64,000 nucleotides of DNA from DTU024 sp964518875 (GCA_964518875.1 CAZFHI010000007.1:1-64000), one strand, 5' to 3'. Numbered from the stretch's first letter, positions 34,940 to 44,480 are shown. Program-made: numbers and translations. The notes: generated by a model from the letters alone, not told the origin.

Positions 34940-35557
34940 ATGAAAAAGCTTGAGTGTGTAATCGCAGGCGCAGGGGAGTGGCCGGAAAACTTTAAAATAA
35001 GAAGGGGCAGCTTTATAATCGCTGCGGACGGGGGGTATGATACGCTTAAAAAAAACAGAATCCGCCCCCATTTGCTTTTAGGGGACATGGATTCGATAAA
35101 CTATGAGCCTGATGGAATACCTGTGATTCGCTTTCCCGTCAGAAAAAACGATACTGATATTTCACTTGCAATAAAGCTTTGCGCTGAATGGGGATTTAAC
35201 AATATAGTGCTTTTGGGCATTACAGGCAGCAGATACGACCAGTTTTTTGCGACCCTGCAGCTTATGGCGAGGGCGGCTGAGAAAAACATAAACATACGGG
35301 CGGAGCTTCCGGGCCAGCGCGTTTACGCGCTGCATAACGGTACGCTGGCGCTTAAAAAGCTTAATGAAAATAAAGTGTTGTCCGTATTGGCGCCGTATGA
35401 TAAGGCGCGGGGCGTAAGCATTTCAAACTGCTCATATGAGCTTGACGACGCTGTGTTGAGCAACAGCTTTCCATTAGGAGTAAGCAACCTGGGTACGGGA
35501 GAAGCCCCCGTAATTACTGTAAAAAACGGCACGCTGCTTATATTCGTCGAAAACTAA
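34940..35557 (+). CDS. thiN: Thiamine pyrophosphokinase
   Basis: ThiN transfers pyrophosphate from ATP to thiamine, producing thiamine diphosphate. The 205-residue protein has the family signatures AADGGYDTL (near residue 31) and LLGDMDSI (near 48), which bind ATP and magnesium, and a C-terminal beta-sandwich containing GVSLSN-like SLGVSNLGTG. A -10 box TATAAT lies at 34896-34901, and GAGGAGG precedes the start. In many Firmicutes thiN sits in a ribosome-assembly cluster; here it is alone and converges with the next gene (4-bp overlap of the stops). Confidence 0.93.
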   Translation: MKKLECVIAGAGEWPENFKIRRGSFIIAADGGYDTLKKNRIRPHLLLGDMDSINYEPDGIPVIRFPVRKNDTDISLAIKLCAEWGFNNIVLLGITGSRYDQFFATLQLMARAAEKNINIRAELPGQRVYALHNGTLALKKLNENKVLSVLAPYDKARGVSISNCSYELDDAVLSNSFPLGVSNLGTGEAPVITVKNGTLLIFVEN

Positions 35558-36669
35558 TTATTTTTTAATTTAATATATTTTTCAACCATAGCCTGCATTT
35601 CATCTTCCTTTTTTTCTATATCCTTAAGCAGCGCTATTTGGGCCCTAGCCCTTACAAGGTTGTGCTCCGGAGAGTTTACCTTAAAATATAAGTCCCCATC
35701 TATATAGTCTGTTAAAAAGCGCATGGCAAGCTCGCATGTCATAACCTTTACGCCCAAAGGCAGACGGTAAAGCTCTTCATCTGAAAGAAAGCCGTTGGTT
35801 TCTGCAATGAATCCGCGGGTGAAGGCTTCCGCCTTATTCATATCAAGCTTTATTATGGACGTATCCGTTTCGTCCTCTGCCGCCGTGGAAGCGCCGAAGC
35901 GTATAGCGTCGCCGTAGTCATAAAGAACAGACCCGGGCATAACGGTATCTAAATCTATTACGCACAAGGCTTTGCCCGTGTTGCTGTCTAAAAGCACATT
36001 GTTTGCCTTAGTGTCGTTATGCGTAACGCGCATGGGAATAGTGCCTTTATCCAAAAGCTTTACTATTTCGTTCATCATTTTGCGGTGTTCAAATATGAAC
36101 TCGCATTCTTCTTCAACGCTTTTCGCTCTGTTTGCGAGGTCTTTATCAAGAGAGTTTACAAAGCGGTAGAAACGCTTTGTTGTATTGTGGAAATTTGGTA
36201 TGGTTTCGTTAAGCTGCTCTGTTGAAAAATCAGACAGGAGCTTTTGAAAACTCCCAAAACCGCGGCCTACTTCTTCGAACTGGGAAAGAGTATGCACTAT
36301 ATCAAGAGCGTCGGCATCGTCTATAAAGGTATACGCGCGCCAGTACTCGCCCTCGTCGTCTACATACAGAAATTTACCGCTGTGCGTAGGAATTATTTCT
36401 AACACATGGCGGTCAGGGTCTTCGCCCTTCTCTATCAATTTTCGCTTAAGGTAAGTAGTAATGGAAGCGATATTAGCTACGACAAGATGAGGATTTTTAA
36501 AAACATATTTATTTATATGCTGCAGCGTATAAAATTGCAGCTTATTTTTTTTGCGGTATGTCAAGCGGTAAGTTTTGTTCACGTTGCCGCTTGAAATTTC
36601 AGCAGAATTTTCATAAACGCCCTCAAAGCGAAATTCCGGCAGAATACCCTTAATATCGTTGTAAATCAT
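35554..36669 (-). CDS. APH-family phosphotransferase, NahK-like sugar kinase
   Basis: This 371-residue protein has the aminoglycoside phosphotransferase/choline kinase fold. The catalytic loop is THNDTKANNVLLD (near residue 226), and the metal-binding DLDT motif (near 245) is followed by VMPGSVLYDYGD, a combination seen in N-acetylhexosamine 1-kinases. It therefore probably phosphorylates an amino sugar at C1, though a desugaring partner such as a phosphorylase is not adjacent. The start follows GGAG six bases upstream. It has no co-directional neighbour within 70 bp and its stop overlaps that of thiN. Confidence 0.8.
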   Translation of the reverse strand: MIYNDIKGILPEFRFEGVYENSAEISSGNVNKTYRLTYRKKNKLQFYTLQHINKYVFKNPHLVVANIASITTYLKRKLIEKGEDPDRHVLEIIPTHSGKFLYVDDEGEYWRAYTFIDDADALDIVHTLSQFEEVGRGFGSFQKLLSDFSTEQLNETIPNFHNTTKRFYRFVNSLDKDLANRAKSVEEECEFIFEHRKMMNEIVKLLDKGTIPMRVTHNDTKANNVLLDSNTGKALCVIDLDTVMPGSVLYDYGDAIRFGASTAAEDETDTSIIKLDMNKAEAFTRGFIAETNGFLSDEELYRLPLGVKVMTCELAMRFLTDYIDGDLYFKVNSPEHNLVRARAQIALLKDIEKKEDEMQAMVEKYIKLKNN

Positions 36670-36743
36670 TATTTACTCCGTTTCAACAGTTAATATTATT
36701 ATATTTAGTATTGTATTGTACTATGAATATAATGTCAAACGTT

Positions 36744-37475
36744 TTATAAAATCTGTATAATATATAAAAGCAAAAGATGCCCGGGGTAAATTAAATAGGC
36801 TGACCTTCCCAAACGCCTTATGCCGCTGTTTGTTCGGACCATTAGAAAAGGAAGCGAAAGCAGCGCGAGGGTTTGAAGCTGAAAAAACGGTCTTACGGAA
36901 GCCATAAGGCGGTAACAAAATACGCTGCCGCGGTTATTGAATAGCCCGTAAAGCATATTTGACGAACCTGTTCCCCAGAACAAACAGAAGGATATCATCA
37001 TAGCGGCAAAGGCGGCGCGGGACTTACGGCACATATATATAAATATTATAAAAAGCACGCCTTTAAAGCCGTAATCCATGCTGATTACAGATGATAAGAT
37101 AAGACTTAAAGCGGGAGCCCAGATGCGGCTTAAGTATTTATTTTCGCGTATGCCGTTAATGGCTAAAAGCCCCAAAAGCAAAGTGAACATAACGTTAAGT
37201 TCGTACTTTGTATGGTGAAGCGCCAGCATGTATGGGTACTGGCTTATAAGCGCAAAAACAAAGAGCCGCAAGGCGTATTTTTTAACATCCTTAGTGTAAA
37301 CGGCGCCAAACACAATGTTATAGCAGAACATAGGAAACGCCATGCGCCCGATTGCCCTGAGCCATAAAAACTGCGGGAAAAACAAAAGTCCGACATGGTC
37401 TATCAGCATTGTTAAAATAGCAATCGTTTGTATGAGCGCAGTATCGTGATTCAGGGCTATTTCGTTTTTTTGCAT
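36744..37475 (-). CDS. TraX family membrane protein
   Basis: The 243-residue protein has seven or eight transmembrane helices and the TraX N-terminal signature, with LKLIAI-like QTIAILTMLIDHVGLLFFP and then LRAIGRMAFPMFCYNI. TraX of the F plasmid acetylates pilin; chromosomal homologues in Firmicutes are common and of unknown function, possibly membrane acyltransferases. The His in IDHVG is the conserved candidate catalytic residue. It follows recA by 9 bp and could be co-transcribed, although its ribosome site is weak and distant. Confidence 0.8.
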   Translation of the reverse strand: MQKNEIALNHDTALIQTIAILTMLIDHVGLLFFPQFLWLRAIGRMAFPMFCYNIVFGAVYTKDVKKYALRLFVFALISQYPYMLALHHTKYELNVMFTLLLGLLAINGIRENKYLSRIWAPALSLILSSVISMDYGFKGVLFIIFIYMCRKSRAAFAAMMISFCLFWGTGSSNMLYGLFNNRGSVFCYRLMASVRPFFQLQTLALLSLPFLMVRTNSGIRRLGRSAYLIYPGHLLLLYIIQIL

Positions 37476-37484
37476 ATGGAAATA

Positions 37485-38558
37485 TTAATCCTCTTTATTA
37501 TCAAGCGAATTTTCGTCTTCTGTTTTTGTATCTGGAGGAAGCAAAGATTCTCTGATTTTATTTTCTATTTCCTGGGCGATTTCAGGATTATCCTTCAAGT
37601 ATTGCCTTACGTTGTCGCGGCCCTGCCCAATGCGCAAGTCGTTATACGAATACCACGAGCCGGACTTATTCATTATATCAAGCTCAACCGCCATATCTAT
37701 AAGGCCTGCTTCCCGGCTTATGCCCTGGCCGTAGAGAAGATCAACCTCAGCTACGCGGAACGGTGGAGCGACCTTGTTTTTAACAACCTTAATGCGCGTG
37801 CGGTTGCCTATTATTTCTCCGCCGGATTTAATCTGCTCGCCGCGGCGTATGTCAAGGCGCACGGAGGCGTAGAACTTAAGCGCGCGGCCGCCAGGAGTGG
37901 TTTCAGGGTTGCCGTACATTACGCCGACCTTTTCGCGCAGCTGATTTATAAACAACGCTACCGCGTTTGTCTTTGACACTACGCCTGCAAGCTTTCTCAT
38001 AGCCTGGCTCATCATGCGGGCCTGAAGGCCTACAAAGGCATCGCCCATTTCACCGTCTATTTCCGCTTTTGGAACAAGCGCCGCGACGCTGTCTATAACG
38101 ACCACGTCTATGGCGCCGGAGCGAATAAGCGCCTCGGTTATTTCAAGCGCATCCTCTCCCGTGTTAGGCTGGCTTATATATAAATCGTCTATGTTAACGC
38201 CCAAATTCTTGGCGTACGCCGGGTCTAAGGCATGCTCCGCATCTATAAATGCCGCTATGCCGCCCGCTTTTTGCGCCTGGGCTATAATATGCAGCGCCAC
38301 GGTGGTTTTACCTGAAGATTCAGGGCCGAATATCTCTATTATACGTCCGCGTGGTATGCCGCCTACGCCTAATGCCGTGTCAAGCTCAAGACTGCCTGTT
38401 GGTATTACGTCTACATTCATTTTGCTCTGCTCGCCAAGACGCATAACAGTGCCCTTGCCAAACTGCTTATCCAAAGCTGAAAGCGCCCTTTCAAGCGCCT
38501 GCGCGCGTTCCTGCGGCTGGATATTTTTAGCCGCGGTTTTAGAATCGTTCTTAGCCAT
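37485..38558 (-). CDS. recA: Recombinase RecA
   Basis: RecA is the central strand-exchange protein of homologous recombination and SOS induction. The 357-residue sequence has Walker A GPESSGKTT (near residue 74), the MAW-like region, Walker B VVVIDSVAAL, the L2 loop around GGRALKFYASVRLDI and an acidic C-terminus. It overlaps the end of the cinA gene by 8 bp, with the ribosome site AAAGGAA inside cinA. I see no obvious LexA box immediately upstream because the operon promoter lies before rimO or further. Confidence 0.98.
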   Translation of the reverse strand: MAKNDSKTAAKNIQPQERAQALERALSALDKQFGKGTVMRLGEQSKMNVDVIPTGSLELDTALGVGGIPRGRIIEIFGPESSGKTTVALHIIAQAQKAGGIAAFIDAEHALDPAYAKNLGVNIDDLYISQPNTGEDALEITEALIRSGAIDVVVIDSVAALVPKAEIDGEMGDAFVGLQARMMSQAMRKLAGVVSKTNAVALFINQLREKVGVMYGNPETTPGGRALKFYASVRLDIRRGEQIKSGGEIIGNRTRIKVVKNKVAPPFRVAEVDLLYGQGISREAGLIDMAVELDIMNKSGSWYSYNDLRIGQGRDNVRQYLKDNPEIAQEIENKIRESLLPPDTKTEDENSLDNKED

Positions 38559-39021
38559 TGATATTTCCTTTCATAAACTTATTTAATATAATGTATGCCG
38601 ATACTGTCGCGGCTCTGCGTATGTCGTTTCTTGCGCCAGACAGTTTTAAGCGGTACACAAGGCATTTGTTTTTCGATGCAAGCCCTATATAGCACAAGCC
38701 TACTTCGTCGCCGGTTGGGCCTGCAAAACCCGTTGAAGAAAGTGCGTAATCTGCTCTGTAAATTTTAAGCGCGCCCTTTGCCATTGAAGCGGCTGTTTCA
38801 GGGCTTACAGCGCCGTGCTCCTTAAGCGTTTTTTCGGGAACGTTAAGCAAATCATGCTTTGCCTTGTCCGTATATGTAACCGCGCTTCCGCAGAAAATTT
38901 CGCTTGCACCAGGCAAACTTACAATAGCGTTTGCCATAATACCGCCTGTAATGCTTTCTGCGCAGCACAGTTTTTTGCTATTTTTCTTTAGAGTGCCGAG
39001 AGCCAGTTGAACCGCCCGCAT
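38551..39021 (-). CDS. cinA: CinA C-terminal domain amidase (nicotinamide-nucleotide amidase)
   Basis: This 156-residue protein corresponds to the C-terminal amidase domain of CinA (PncC), which deamidates NMN to nicotinic acid mononucleotide. It has the motif CAESITGGIMAN (catalytic Ser region), GSAVTYTDKAKHDLL, and STGFAGPTGDEVG. The N-terminal domain of full-length CinA is missing, as in many free-standing PncC proteins. Its start overlaps pgsA by 44 bp but has AAGGAGGG upstream, so the overlap looks genuine. It sits between pgsA and recA, the conserved Firmicute order. Confidence 0.92.
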   Translation of the reverse strand: MRAVQLALGTLKKNSKKLCCAESITGGIMANAIVSLPGASEIFCGSAVTYTDKAKHDLLNVPEKTLKEHGAVSPETAASMAKGALKIYRADYALSSTGFAGPTGDEVGLCYIGLASKNKCLVYRLKLSGARNDIRRAATVSAYIILNKFMKGNING

Positions 39022-39523
39022 CTATAAGGTGCCCTCCTTCCACAAAATACTGAGCGCCGGACGCGATAGTCATAATGCTCATAGCGGCGGCAAGCGTGAT
39101 TACAAGCCAATACGGCGCATTTATTATAGCGAATATAACGCCGAACATCTGCAAAACCGTTTTAATTTTGCCGAGTCTGCCAGCTGGTATTACAACGCCC
39201 TGCTCCACAGCTATAAGTCTAAGACCGTCTACCGCAAACTCCCGTATTATTATTATAAGCAGCGCCCACCATGGAAATCTTTGCTGGTAGACCAACAAAA
39301 CCATTGTGGATATAACGAGTATCTTATCCGCCACGGGGTCGGCGAATTTGCCGAAATTAGTTACGAGATTCTTTTTGCGCGCTATATGACCGTCAAAAAA
39401 ATCCGTAATGCAGGCTGCAATAAACACAACTGCAGCCGCAATGTTTATGTTAAAGTACAGCAATATAAGGCATACTGGTATAAGCAGAATACGCAATATA
39501 GTAAGTTTATTTGGTAGATTCAT
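38978..39523 (-). CDS. pgsA: CDP-diacylglycerol-glycerol-3-phosphate 3-phosphatidyltransferase
   Basis: PgsA catalyses the committed step of phosphatidylglycerol synthesis in the membrane. The CDP-alcohol phosphotransferase motif DGx2ARx8Gx3Dx3D is seen as DGHIARKKNLVTNFGKFADP with the following ADK (residues 43-66). At 181 residues with four or five membrane helices it has the usual size. It overlaps rimO by 4 bp (ATGA), which implies coupled translation. Confidence 0.96.
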   Translation of the reverse strand: MNLPNKLTILRILLIPVCLILLYFNINIAAAVVFIAACITDFFDGHIARKKNLVTNFGKFADPVADKILVISTMVLLVYQQRFPWWALLIIIIREFAVDGLRLIAVEQGVVIPAGRLGKIKTVLQMFGVIFAIINAPYWLVITLAAAMSIMTIASGAQYFVEGGHLIDAGGSTGSRHSKEK

Positions 39524-40833
39524 TGTTCACCTGCACTTTCCGCATATAGGTCATAGGTATCGGCCTTGATTATTTTTGCGTTTATAAAATGTCCTTCGTA
39601 TAATTTGTCAGGACTGCTCACATATATTATACCGTCGACGTCCGGCGCTTCAAACTGGCTTCTTGCGGTAAAATAGTTTCCGTCCTGCCCTGTAATCAGC
39701 ATCTTTTCTTTCGCGCCTATTCTTTTAAGGTTGTTTTCAAGGCTTATCTGCTGCTGCAAACGCATAAGCTTATCAAGCCTCTGCTGCTTTATTTTTTCAG
39801 GAACCTGGTTTGGCATATCATAGGAAGCCGTGTCTTCCTCGCGGGAATAGGTGAAAGCGCCCATCCTGTCAAACTGCATTTCTTTAGTGAACTGCATAAG
39901 CTGATTAAAATCTTCCTCTGTTTCGCCCGGAAAACCAACTATGAACGTCGTCCTTAAAGCAAAGCCAAGGCTCCTTGCATAGCTTAGTATTTCTTTTATA
40001 TGCTCTATGCTTCCGCGTCTGTTCATTGCTTTAAGCATACTGCCTGATGCATGCTGCAAGGGTAAATCCAGGTATTTGCATATGTTTTGGTTTTCCGCCA
40101 TAACGTCTATAAGCTCTTTTGTGGTTTCGTCAGGGTAGCAGTAAAGCACGCGTATCCATTCTATTTTATCTATCTGCGCCGCTTTTTTTAAAAGCCCTGC
40201 AAGCGAGCTTTCGCCCTTGTCCCTTCCGTACATGGTGGTGTCCTGCGCTACAAGTATCTGCTCTTTTACGCCGCTTTCAGCTAAGCGCGTCATTTCATTT
40301 AATATGTCTTTTTCGCTTCTTGAAACGCAGTTTCCTCTTATAATAGGTATGGCGCAGTAGCTGCAGCGGTTGCTGCAGCCCTCCGCTATGCGCACGTAAG
40401 CCGTGTAAGAAGGAGTAAGCAGGACGCGGCCTTCGGCTTTTGCCTGCGCGCGCCTTTGAGTATGCACGGATTTTGTTTTATCTCGCATAAACTTCCTTAT
40501 AAGTTTTGGCAGTATGTCGTACTGCGAAACGCCCGCGATTAAATCTATTTCAGGCATTTCTTCTGCGATCTGCTCCGCGTAGCGCTGAGAAAGACAGCCC
40601 GTAACGACGAGCATACGGCATTTGCCGGTAAGCTTATATTTAGCCAAAGATAAAATAGTATCTATGGACTGCTCTTTAGCGGATTTTATAAAACCGCAGG
40701 TATTTACTATAAGTATGTCCGCCTTATTAAAATCGTCCGTCCGTTCTATGCCGTCAAGCTTTAAGAAATAAAGCATTTCTTCAGTGTCCACTTGATTTTT
40801 GGCGCATCCTAAAGATACAATTCCGACTTTCAT
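39520..40833 (-). CDS. rimO: Ribosomal protein S12 methylthiotransferase RimO
   Basis: RimO adds a methylthio group to an aspartate of ribosomal protein S12. The N-terminal MTTase domain has GCAKNQVDTE and conserved Cys residues, including NTCGF. The radical SAM motif CxxxCxxC is present as CSNRCSYCAIP (near residue 155). A C-terminal TRAM domain ends the 437-residue protein. It appears to be the first gene of the rimO-pgsA-cinA-recA unit, separated from the upstream flavin reductase-like gene by about 50 bp. Confidence 0.96.
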   Translation of the reverse strand: MKVGIVSLGCAKNQVDTEEMLYFLKLDGIERTDDFNKADILIVNTCGFIKSAKEQSIDTILSLAKYKLTGKCRMLVVTGCLSQRYAEQIAEEMPEIDLIAGVSQYDILPKLIRKFMRDKTKSVHTQRRAQAKAEGRVLLTPSYTAYVRIAEGCSNRCSYCAIPIIRGNCVSRSEKDILNEMTRLAESGVKEQILVAQDTTMYGRDKGESSLAGLLKKAAQIDKIEWIRVLYCYPDETTKELIDVMAENQNICKYLDLPLQHASGSMLKAMNRRGSIEHIKEILSYARSLGFALRTTFIVGFPGETEEDFNQLMQFTKEMQFDRMGAFTYSREEDTASYDMPNQVPEKIKQQRLDKLMRLQQQISLENNLKRIGAKEKMLITGQDGNYFTARSQFEAPDVDGIIYVSSPDKLYEGHFINAKIIKADTYDLYAESAGEQ

Positions 40834-40884
40834 AGTTCGCTCCTTTTGTGCTTTTCAGCCAAGAAATTATAGCAAATACACGTG

Positions 40885-41478
40885 CTATCTGTCCATTCTG
40901 CGTTTAAGCACGTCGGGCGCTGCTACGGAATAGCCAAAAAAGCCTAACAGTTTCGCTATAGAGTAGTATTCCCCGTGCTGGTACGCTACAAGGCGCGCCT
41001 TTTTAAAGTCCACTTTGCCATTTTCATCAAGCAGACGCTTTTTTACCTTTACTTCGCTTATTTCCGCAATAAACATGGTGTGCGACGGAAGCTCAATCTG
41101 CCTGTTTACTTTGCACGCAAGCCATATGGGCGCTTCCTTTATAGCAGGAGCGTATTTAAGTGTCTGCGTTTTATACGGGTGAAGGCTGCAGGATGTGAAT
41201 TTATCAACATCAAGCCCGGAATGGACGCCGCAAAAATCCGCGGCTTGTGTTAATTTTTGGGACACCAGATTTATTACAAATTCTTTTGTATCAACTATTG
41301 CATTATATGAATAGCGGCTTGGCTTGACGGAAATATAAACCATGGGAGGTTTAGAATTTACTACGCCGGTCCATGCTATTGTTATTATGTTGCTTTTATT
41401 CTCGCGGTCCGCTGTGCTTGCCATAACGACGGGCGTAGGCGCCAGCAAAGCTCCCGGGTTCAAATCTTCAAAAGGCAT
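40885..41478 (-). CDS. Flavin reductase-like (FMN-binding split barrel) protein
   Basis: This 197-residue protein has the fold of the flavin reductase/DIM6 family. Typical segments are PVVMASTADRENKSNIITIAW, PPMVYISVKPSRYSYN, FVINLVS and the middle region containing FCGVHSGLDVDKF. Such proteins bind FMN and act as flavin or ferric reductases, or as unrelated flavoproteins of unknown role. No signal peptide is present. Nothing in the neighbourhood identifies a partner. Confidence 0.88.
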   Translation of the reverse strand: MPFEDLNPGALLAPTPVVMASTADRENKSNIITIAWTGVVNSKPPMVYISVKPSRYSYNAIVDTKEFVINLVSQKLTQAADFCGVHSGLDVDKFTSCSLHPYKTQTLKYAPAIKEAPIWLACKVNRQIELPSHTMFIAEISEVKVKKRLLDENGKVDFKKARLVAYQHGEYYSIAKLLGFFGYSVAAPDVLKRRMDR

Positions 41479-41553
41479 AAGCCGCTCCTTTCTTTGTAAG
41501 GCTGTTTATCAATAATATGTTTAAACATAAAGGCTTGCTTAAAGCTAATAAAA

Positions 41554-43140
41554 TTATTGTATTGTTTTTACGCCTTCAGCTATGCCGCGCAGCACTTCAG
41601 GCTCCCTTATGTCCCTTGCGTCTGTAAACATTAATCTCGTAAGCACAGCGCCCTTTCTGTAATAAAGGCACATAAAGGGGCAGTCGTCTGCAAAAAGGGA
41701 CTGTATGTCAAAAAGTGTCCGCTGGTACTCGTCCTTATCCAGCGTGGAGCGCAGTTTGGAAAACAGGCCGTCCATTTCTTTTGAAGCGTAGCGTGAATAG
41801 TTGCCGGTATTTCGCTCCATTAAAAGAAAGCCGGGGTCAGGGATAGTATCCATATTGTACGCTGCAAGCGCTAAATCAAAGTTGTTCGCGCGAAGGCGCG
41901 CTGAAGCTTCAGAAAAGCTTAACAGATCTATTCTCGCTTCTATGCCGACCTGCCAGAGCATGGACGCTATGGAGTTTGCGGCCATCATGCGCACGGAATT
42001 ATCAGGTTCCTCGTAAACTATAAATCGCAGGCTGAGGTTTGCCTTTTTGCCGTCTATAACGGTATCGCGTATGCCGTCGCCGTCGCTGTCTTCCCAGCCC
42101 GCTTCAGTTAAAAGCTGCTCGGAAAGCGACGGGTTGAACTGGAACTTTTCAGGCATGTCGTTATAGGCCCACGTGCCTGGTATTAATGGCGTATCCGCTC
42201 TTTGCGCCATATCCATATAAACGGTGCTCAATATATCCGGAATGTTTATTGCGGTGCGTATCGCCTTTCTTACTCGCACATCTTTAAGCTCTCTTGCGTT
42301 GTTGTTCATAAGAAGCGTTTCAAGCTGCCGCGTTCGGTAGCTTAAGTTAAGGCTTCGGGATGAAGAACGGTACTGCGCTGCCGTAAGCGAACGCGTTATT
42401 ACGGCGTCTACCCTGTTGTACTCAAAGCTTGAAACAAGTTCTCTGTTGGCTACATGGAATATAGCCATTATGGAGCGCGCGGCGGGCTTGCCGCGCCACC
42501 AGCTGTTGTTGGCGGAAAGTATAACAAAGTCCTTAGGCTCAAACCTGCTTATTACATAAGGCCCTGTGCCTGTTGGAAATTCAGAATGCACGTCTGGAGC
42601 CTTTACCACTGGGAAATTCATGGCGTATAAAAAGCTGTAGCTTTTTCTGCCCGTTTTAACTACCACAGTTAAATTATCGTTCGCCTTTATATCGTTTATG
42701 ATATAGCGCAGGGAAGCGTAAGCGCCCTTGTTGTCAGAATCGCTTTTCGCAAGCTCTAAGATTGTGTTTGCGGAGGCTACGACGTCGTTTGCGGTAAGAG
42801 GGGTGCCGTCGCTGAAAAAAATATTGTCTCTTAAATAAAAATACCAGGTGCCGCCGTCTGAAGAATGCTCCCAGCTTCTGCACAGGTTAGGCTGGGGGAT
42901 AAGGTCGTCGTCAAGAGATACGAGACCTTCGTATATTAGATTTGTAAGGGACATTATTTCGCGTTCGACAGCTATAAAAGGGTTGAGAAACTGCGTTGCA
43001 ACGGATATTATGCCTATGCTTAAATCAAGCTCATCTTCCTGCGCTGAAGAAATCACAGGCGTCATTAGCATAATAAATGCAAGAAATAAAGCGAATAATT
43101 TATTCGTTATGGCTTGAGTCCCATTCGTAATACAGTGCAT
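41554..43140 (-). CDS. ABC transporter substrate-binding protein, peptide/nickel family (SBP_bac_5)
   Basis: The 528-residue protein starts with a signal peptide (about 1-33, ending VISSA). It then has the family-5 pattern: NPFIAVEREIMSLTNLIYEGLVS, SDGTPLTANDV, FPTGTGPYVIS and a DGIRDTVIDGK segment. There is no lipobox cysteine, which is unusual for a Gram-positive binding protein. No permease or ATPase genes are adjacent. Its start overlaps the lytic transglycosylase gene by 41 bp and follows AAAGGTGA, so the two are co-expressed; a role in recycling wall peptides is a possible inference. Confidence 0.88.
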   Translation of the reverse strand: MHCITNGTQAITNKLFALFLAFIMLMTPVISSAQEDELDLSIGIISVATQFLNPFIAVEREIMSLTNLIYEGLVSLDDDLIPQPNLCRSWEHSSDGGTWYFYLRDNIFFSDGTPLTANDVVASANTILELAKSDSDNKGAYASLRYIINDIKANDNLTVVVKTGRKSYSFLYAMNFPVVKAPDVHSEFPTGTGPYVISRFEPKDFVILSANNSWWRGKPAARSIMAIFHVANRELVSSFEYNRVDAVITRSLTAAQYRSSSRSLNLSYRTRQLETLLMNNNARELKDVRVRKAIRTAINIPDILSTVYMDMAQRADTPLIPGTWAYNDMPEKFQFNPSLSEQLLTEAGWEDSDGDGIRDTVIDGKKANLSLRFIVYEEPDNSVRMMAANSIASMLWQVGIEARIDLLSFSEASARLRANNFDLALAAYNMDTIPDPGFLLMERNTGNYSRYASKEMDGLFSKLRSTLDKDEYQRTLFDIQSLFADDCPFMCLYYRKGAVLTRLMFTDARDIREPEVLRGIAEGVKTIQ

Positions 43141-43867
43141 ATGCGTTCATCACCTTTTGTACATAGTCCTTTGTGTCCTGCTTCGGTATCTGCTCCAACG
43201 AAAGCGTTTTTCCGTCGTCAGCGTTGCGGAGAGCCCATAGGTTTACATTGCTCATGCCGGCGTGGTACGCGGAAGCTATCATTACAGGGCTTCCTCCGTA
43301 ATGGTTGCTTAAATACGACAGATACCAGCAGCCAAAGCGTATGTTTATATCGGGGTCAAAAAGCAGATCATAGCTGTATTCTTCTACGTTTAGTTTTTTT
43401 GCAATCCAGGAACCAGTATCTTCCATAATCTGCATAAGTCCGCGCGCGCCTACGCTGCTCTGAGCATACTGGTCGTAATGGCTTTCCCTTGCTATTATCG
43501 CGGATACGAAGCTTGGATGCAGGCGGTATTCCTGCGCGTATTTTTGCAGTATGTCGTATATGCCGGAACGCGAGCGCATGTTGGAATAATAGGCTAAGTC
43601 CTGGGCATGCTTTTGCTCGGCCCGCTCCTGCTCAAGTTTAAATTCCTGAAGTCTGGTCTGCTCATTTTTATTTTTTAAATAAGCAAATCCAAAGAACAAC
43701 AGCGCGGCGGCTAAGAAAACATAAAGAATGCCGCGCAAAAATGAATTTTTTTTACGGTTATCGTTCTGTCTTTCGCTTTGATTTTGTCCTGAAGGCTGCC
43801 TTTCCCTGCGCCTGTTTGCGCGTCTGCGCCTTGCGACAGGGCGTGAGTAGGGGTCAAACTGTGTCAA
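43100..43867 (-). CDS. Membrane-anchored lytic transglycosylase (SLT domain)
   Basis: The protein cleaves peptidoglycan glycan strands. It has a basic N-terminus, one transmembrane helix (GILYVFLAAALLFFGFAYL, near residues 46-65), then an SLT domain with the catalytic Glu in IARESHYD, GARGLMQIM, and ASAYHAG. The frame opens to 43927, but TTG 43867 has AGGAGG seven bases upstream and gives 255 residues, reducing the overlap with coaE to 14 bp. It belongs to the polA-coaE-transglycosylase-binding protein run of overlapping genes. Confidence 0.9.
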   Translation of the reverse strand: MTQFDPYSRPVARRRRANRRRERQPSGQNQSERQNDNRKKNSFLRGILYVFLAAALLFFGFAYLKNKNEQTRLQEFKLEQERAEQKHAQDLAYYSNMRSRSGIYDILQKYAQEYRLHPSFVSAIIARESHYDQYAQSSVGARGLMQIMEDTGSWIAKKLNVEEYSYDLLFDPDINIRFGCWYLSYLSNHYGGSPVMIASAYHAGMSNVNLWALRNADDGKTLSLEQIPKQDTKDYVQKVMNAYALYYEWDSSHNE

Positions 43868-44480
43868 TACTAATCCTCCTGACAATATCGTCCCATAGCT
43901 TTTTAACCTGCCTGAATGTGTATTCATAGCTGAAAGAAGAGTCTATGGCTTCGTCGCTTCTTAAAAGCCTTTCTTCTGTGGGCATCTGCGCGTCTATGCG
44001 CAGCCTTGCTTCGTGCGGGGTCAGGCAGTTACGCTTTATAAGCCTTGCTATCTGATGCTCGCGGCTTGTGTAAACCGTCCAGGTTTCATCGCAGTATTTG
44101 TCCCAGCCGGTTTCAAACAGCAGCGGCACTTCAATGCATACTATGCGCTCGTCAGATAAGCTTTTTACTTCCTGCGCGATAAGCTTATAAATTAAAGGAT
44201 GGGTTATGGAATTTAAAAGATTAAGCTTATCCTGGTCAGAAAAAACTATATCTGAAAGAGCCTTGCGGTCAAGCGTTCCGTCAGCGTTAAAAACGCCGTC
44301 CCCAAAATTTTTTCTTATTAAAGGCAAAGCAATGCCGTTTTCAGCTGTAATGCCGCGCGAAAGGTTATCGGCATCTATAACGGGACAGCCAAGATAAGCA
44401 AGCATTTTTGCAGCGTGGCTTTTCCCGCTCGCTATGCCGCCTGTAAGCCCTAAAATGTAAGGGCGCTTATTTGCTTTCAT
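43854..44480 (-). CDS. coaE: Dephospho-CoA kinase
   Basis: CoaE phosphorylates dephospho-CoA in the last step of CoA synthesis. The 208-residue protein has the P-loop GLTGGIASGKS (residues 11-21), DADNLSR, and the family segment VEVPLLFETGWDKYCDETW. Its start overlaps the end of polA by 14 bp and has no evident ribosome site, so translation probably depends on coupling with polA, the usual partner in Firmicutes. Confidence 0.95.
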   Translation of the reverse strand: MKANKRPYILGLTGGIASGKSHAAKMLAYLGCPVIDADNLSRGITAENGIALPLIRKNFGDGVFNADGTLDRKALSDIVFSDQDKLNLLNSITHPLIYKLIAQEVKSLSDERIVCIEVPLLFETGWDKYCDETWTVYTSREHQIARLIKRNCLTPHEARLRIDAQMPTEERLLRSDEAIDSSFSYEYTFRQVKKLWDDIVRRISIDTV

